DNA of 64,000 nt. Origin: Phylloscopus collybita (Eukaryota; Chordata; Aves; Passeriformes; Phylloscopidae). The stretch covers positions 2,866,001 through 2,930,000 of the forward strand of contig JAJNNQ010000027.1 in NCBI GenBank assembly GCA_027886175.1, given 5' to 3'. The notes below the pieces were generated by a model. It did not search any database. It saw only the letters and a list, made by a program, of their open reading frames with translations, and was not told the DNA's origin. The translations under genes were made by a program, and so were the position numbers. Position 1 is the first letter of the stretch, and each line of letters starts with the position of its first letter. This document shows, in pieces, positions 61,153 to 64,000 of this stretch.

Positions 61153-64000
61153 CTTTTCTTTTCTTTTTTCTCTTTTAGCTTAGGAGAAGCTTCATGTTTT
61201 CTCAGTAACAGGTCAAAATCCCTCTTGTTGAAGGTGGAAGCAAAACTATTGATTCCAGAGGAGCTCCTGCTCCTAGCCCCGCTCAAGGACCCAGGAGAGA
61301 GATTAAACATCATGCAATTAAGCACTGCCAGACTTTACAAGCTCTGACCATATTGATTTATCTGCTGACACGAAAGCAGAACAGCAGAAGAAAGCATAGC
61401 ACTATTTTCCATTCTGACTAAAACAAGTAGTCCAAAACATGCATGATTTTAATTTGTCACTCCTCAAATATAATGACTCATTATGATTCATTACTCCCAA
61501 GTATTCGAGCTCATTTTCTACAGCTAATTAACCTTGTAAGCAACAATTCACCCAACAGAGGATCACTCTATTACCATGGGGAAGGCTGCACTCTGCCTTC
61601 TCCTGCAGGAGAACAGAAGTGCTTGCCATGGTCTGGCCAAGGGGCACTGCTGCCCTTTCTCTCCTGAATTTGCTGAACAGCCTGAGAAAACTCATTTAGG
61701 AAAAAAAAAAAAATGGAGAATTCTCCATTCCAGTGAGCAACTTATGCTCAATCCAAACACAGTCTCCTTGGGAGCAGGGAAGGGCTGGTTGGCCATTGCT
61801 GCAGCCACTGAAGGGTAACAAATACTTGCCCTTTGCACAGCTGAGCTGAGCTCAACTAGGCAGGAGAGAGGAGGGTGACAAGGAAGGTAAAGATACTAAT
61901 GCTCATCCTGGAGCAGTGGGAGGAATGGTGACTGGTGCAGCTCCCTGGGATGATGTTCTGTCCTAGGGAAGCCAGGGGCTCACTCAACTGGGTGGAGTTT
62001 GGACAAGACCCTTGTGTCTTTCTCTTGGTCCCTTTTATACCCTGCTCAGATTTAAACATCCTCTCCACTTCTCGTACATATTTAGACCAAAGAAAAACAC
62101 CATTAAAATGCCAAGGAGGCTTTCAAGACAATTGTTATATTAAACTAGCTTCAATCCTAAACTCTGCTCCCGTGAAATTACTCACTGGACAGCCCACTTT
62201 AATCCTGAATTACTAATGAAGTGCTGCTGCCACTGTCAGATGATTGCTTTTTTCACAGGTCAGCCACAACAGGAATTTTAACAAAACACTGCCCCGACCC
62301 CAGGGATTTACCGGCAGCAACTTTTGCATTACGCACCACGGTACAAAGCCACGAAACCTTCACTGCCAAAGTCTTCTTCACAAAGCAGCAGTGCCAAGAG
62401 CTGAGTGCTGTGCTGGTTTTGCCAAGCAGATGCCATTTCCCTGGCGTGCCCTCGCCCTGCTCCCACCGAGGCTCCACCGGAGACGGCCGGGCAGCGGCAG
62501 CCCCAGCGTCACCCCGTGAAACCCAAGAGCTGTGGCCATTTTTAGAACCAGCCTGCCTGAAGATCTGCTGCATTATCTGGGCAACACGTAAGGGAACAAG
62601 ATGAACTGCAGCTCCCCCAGCCACTTATTTACCTTCTGTTTAAACAGAGCCTCTGCAGCTCCCCGCCCGTGCGCCCACTTGCTCGGCACCTCGCGCAGGG
62701 CTGCTGCTCTATTTTTAAAGGCATGCTGCTGGCTTTCATCTGAAGCTGCCTGGATGGTTTCTTTTTGGTTTTTGGGTTGTTTTTGGGTTTTTTTTGTTTT
62801 TTTTTTAGCACCCATACTCTTTAAACCCATTTCAAACGTGCTGGCAGATAAAGGTGATGAGGGGAGGTACAGCGACTGCACCGTGGTTGGCAGCACAAAT
62901 TGAGAGTAAGGCAAGAGGTACAACCCAGACAGCACAAAAATGAACATCTAAACTCAGTGATTAGGGCCAGACAGCAGGAGTCCTTGCTAAGGGGACCATC
63001 TCCCATGTATTTGGAGTGGGATTATTTGAACCAAGGCTGTAGGATTTGTTCTGGCAGCACTGGGGTGCTCACAGCAGGGCAGAACAGCAAGTGGCAGCTG
63101 TGAGGAGTCCTGTGAGGGAACGTGGTCCCTGAAAACACAGTTTGGGGTAGTCTAGGGCTTGCCAGGGGGTTAAAGGCTCTGCTGGTTCCAGTTCTGAGCT
63201 CACATGAGCAGCACTGCCTTCAGTGGCCTTGCACAATCACGCAGGTGGAGGAAGCACTGCTGGGAGTCTCCAGCACCACGGGAGGGTGGAAGGGTGCCAG
63301 AAACACGTGGCATGAAAATCCAGTGTCCCTACCCACGGCTGTGACCCCAAACCAGGGTGCACTAAACACCCCTGCACAGGGAGGCTGTTCAAGCCTGACC
63401 CAAAACCCTCATCAACTCTCAGCAGTAATTAGAATAAAAGTGTGGAGACCATGAACGCTGACAGGTTGTAAACAGGGAAGAGGGTTGACTACACTGATGC
63501 ATCACCAACAATATGAGGAAACCACTTCCAAAACTTCACATTTTGAGAGCTTGGAGATTTCCTAGCCCACGCCTTTGGTCTGGAATTTTCTCTGCTAACA
63601 TTCAGGTGCCAGGCTCTGTCACCACTGCAAAGCTGCCCTGAGCATCCTGCTGATGGTCCTGGTGTTCCAGACACACACTGCTGCACTGGGCAGGCTGAGC
63701 TGGGCTCCATTTCAGATTCAGGACATCCCTGAGAACTGCTTGAAAGGAGGACTCGCTAACGCTCCCATCAGATGCTGATGGGCCTTTTTGTGCCAGGAAA
63801 ACGGATGTGTGCAACAACAGCAAAAGTGCCTGGAAGCTGTCCCAAAGCCTGAGCGAAATGCGGGAATGTTGAGTGGCATCAGACAAAAGGAGCAGTGATT
63901 TAATCTCCACAGATGGGGAGGAGGGAGCGGTGTCAGGAAAAGCAGGAGGACGAGATTAGCTAGGCAATAAAATGAAAATGAGCAAGAGGTGGAGAGAACT
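61153..64000. other. Intergenic to the window end
   Basis: No gene recognised. PCK1, the next gene expected from synteny, is not visible on either strand. A weak CpG cluster lies at about 62430-62700. Confidence 0.5.

Noticed and set aside
1..64000. CRISPR arrays, operons, riboswitches, tRNA or rRNA genes
   Set aside because: The window is vertebrate DNA with spliced genes; no direct-repeat/spacer array or tRNA-like B box was seen.
1..64000. CR1 LINE copies
   Set aside because: Expected in birds, but I could not find the characteristic 3' end repeats or a reverse-transcriptase frame by eye; degraded fragments may still exist.

Overview
The window is vertebrate nuclear DNA, most likely from a bird. 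Three protein-coding genes are recognisable from their spliced products, all on the + strand: the 3' end of SPO11 (73-2135), the whole of RAE1 (coding 3867-9640) and the whole of RBM38 (coding 24523-37804). This is the SPO11-RAE1-RBM38 order of human 20q13.31 and the matching bird chromosome 20 block. The bird call rests on compact GC-rich sequence, a short LTR of avian beta/ERVK style, no Alu/L1-type sequence, and no CTCFL (the next gene in mammals) in the 25 kb after RBM38. It is an inference.

Region by region: 1-2.8 kb holds the last five SPO11 coding exons and its 3' UTR. 3.1-3.7 kb is a CpG-island promoter. 3.87-10.86 kb holds 11 RAE1 coding exons and the 3' UTR. 10.9-23.9 kb is intergenic, with a solo LTR at 21830-22121 flanked by a perfect 6-bp target duplication, apparently inserted into an older LTR-like relic. 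23.9-25.3 kb is the RBM38 CpG-island promoter and first exon; its leader carries two upstream ORFs and an 18-base G run, and intron 1 has a four-copy 19-bp minisatellite. 25.4-37.8 kb holds RBM38 exons 2-4, with an 11.3-kb third intron. The RBM38 3' UTR runs to about 38.99 kb. From 39 to 64 kb I found no recognisable gene, only simple repeats, long T tracts, small CpG clusters and a few open frames of uncertain meaning.

The three genes do not form an operon or a shared pathway. SPO11 makes meiotic DNA double-strand breaks. RAE1 is a WD40 mRNA-export and mitotic checkpoint factor that pairs with NUP98. RBM38 is an RRM protein controlling mRNA stability downstream of p53. Exon limits come from reading GT/AG sites against the known protein families; UTR ends, promoters and noncoding calls are less certain. 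I see no clearly new biological system. The best second looks are the RBM38 leader and 3' UTR, the nested LTR, and a possible minus-strand exon at 42396-42617.
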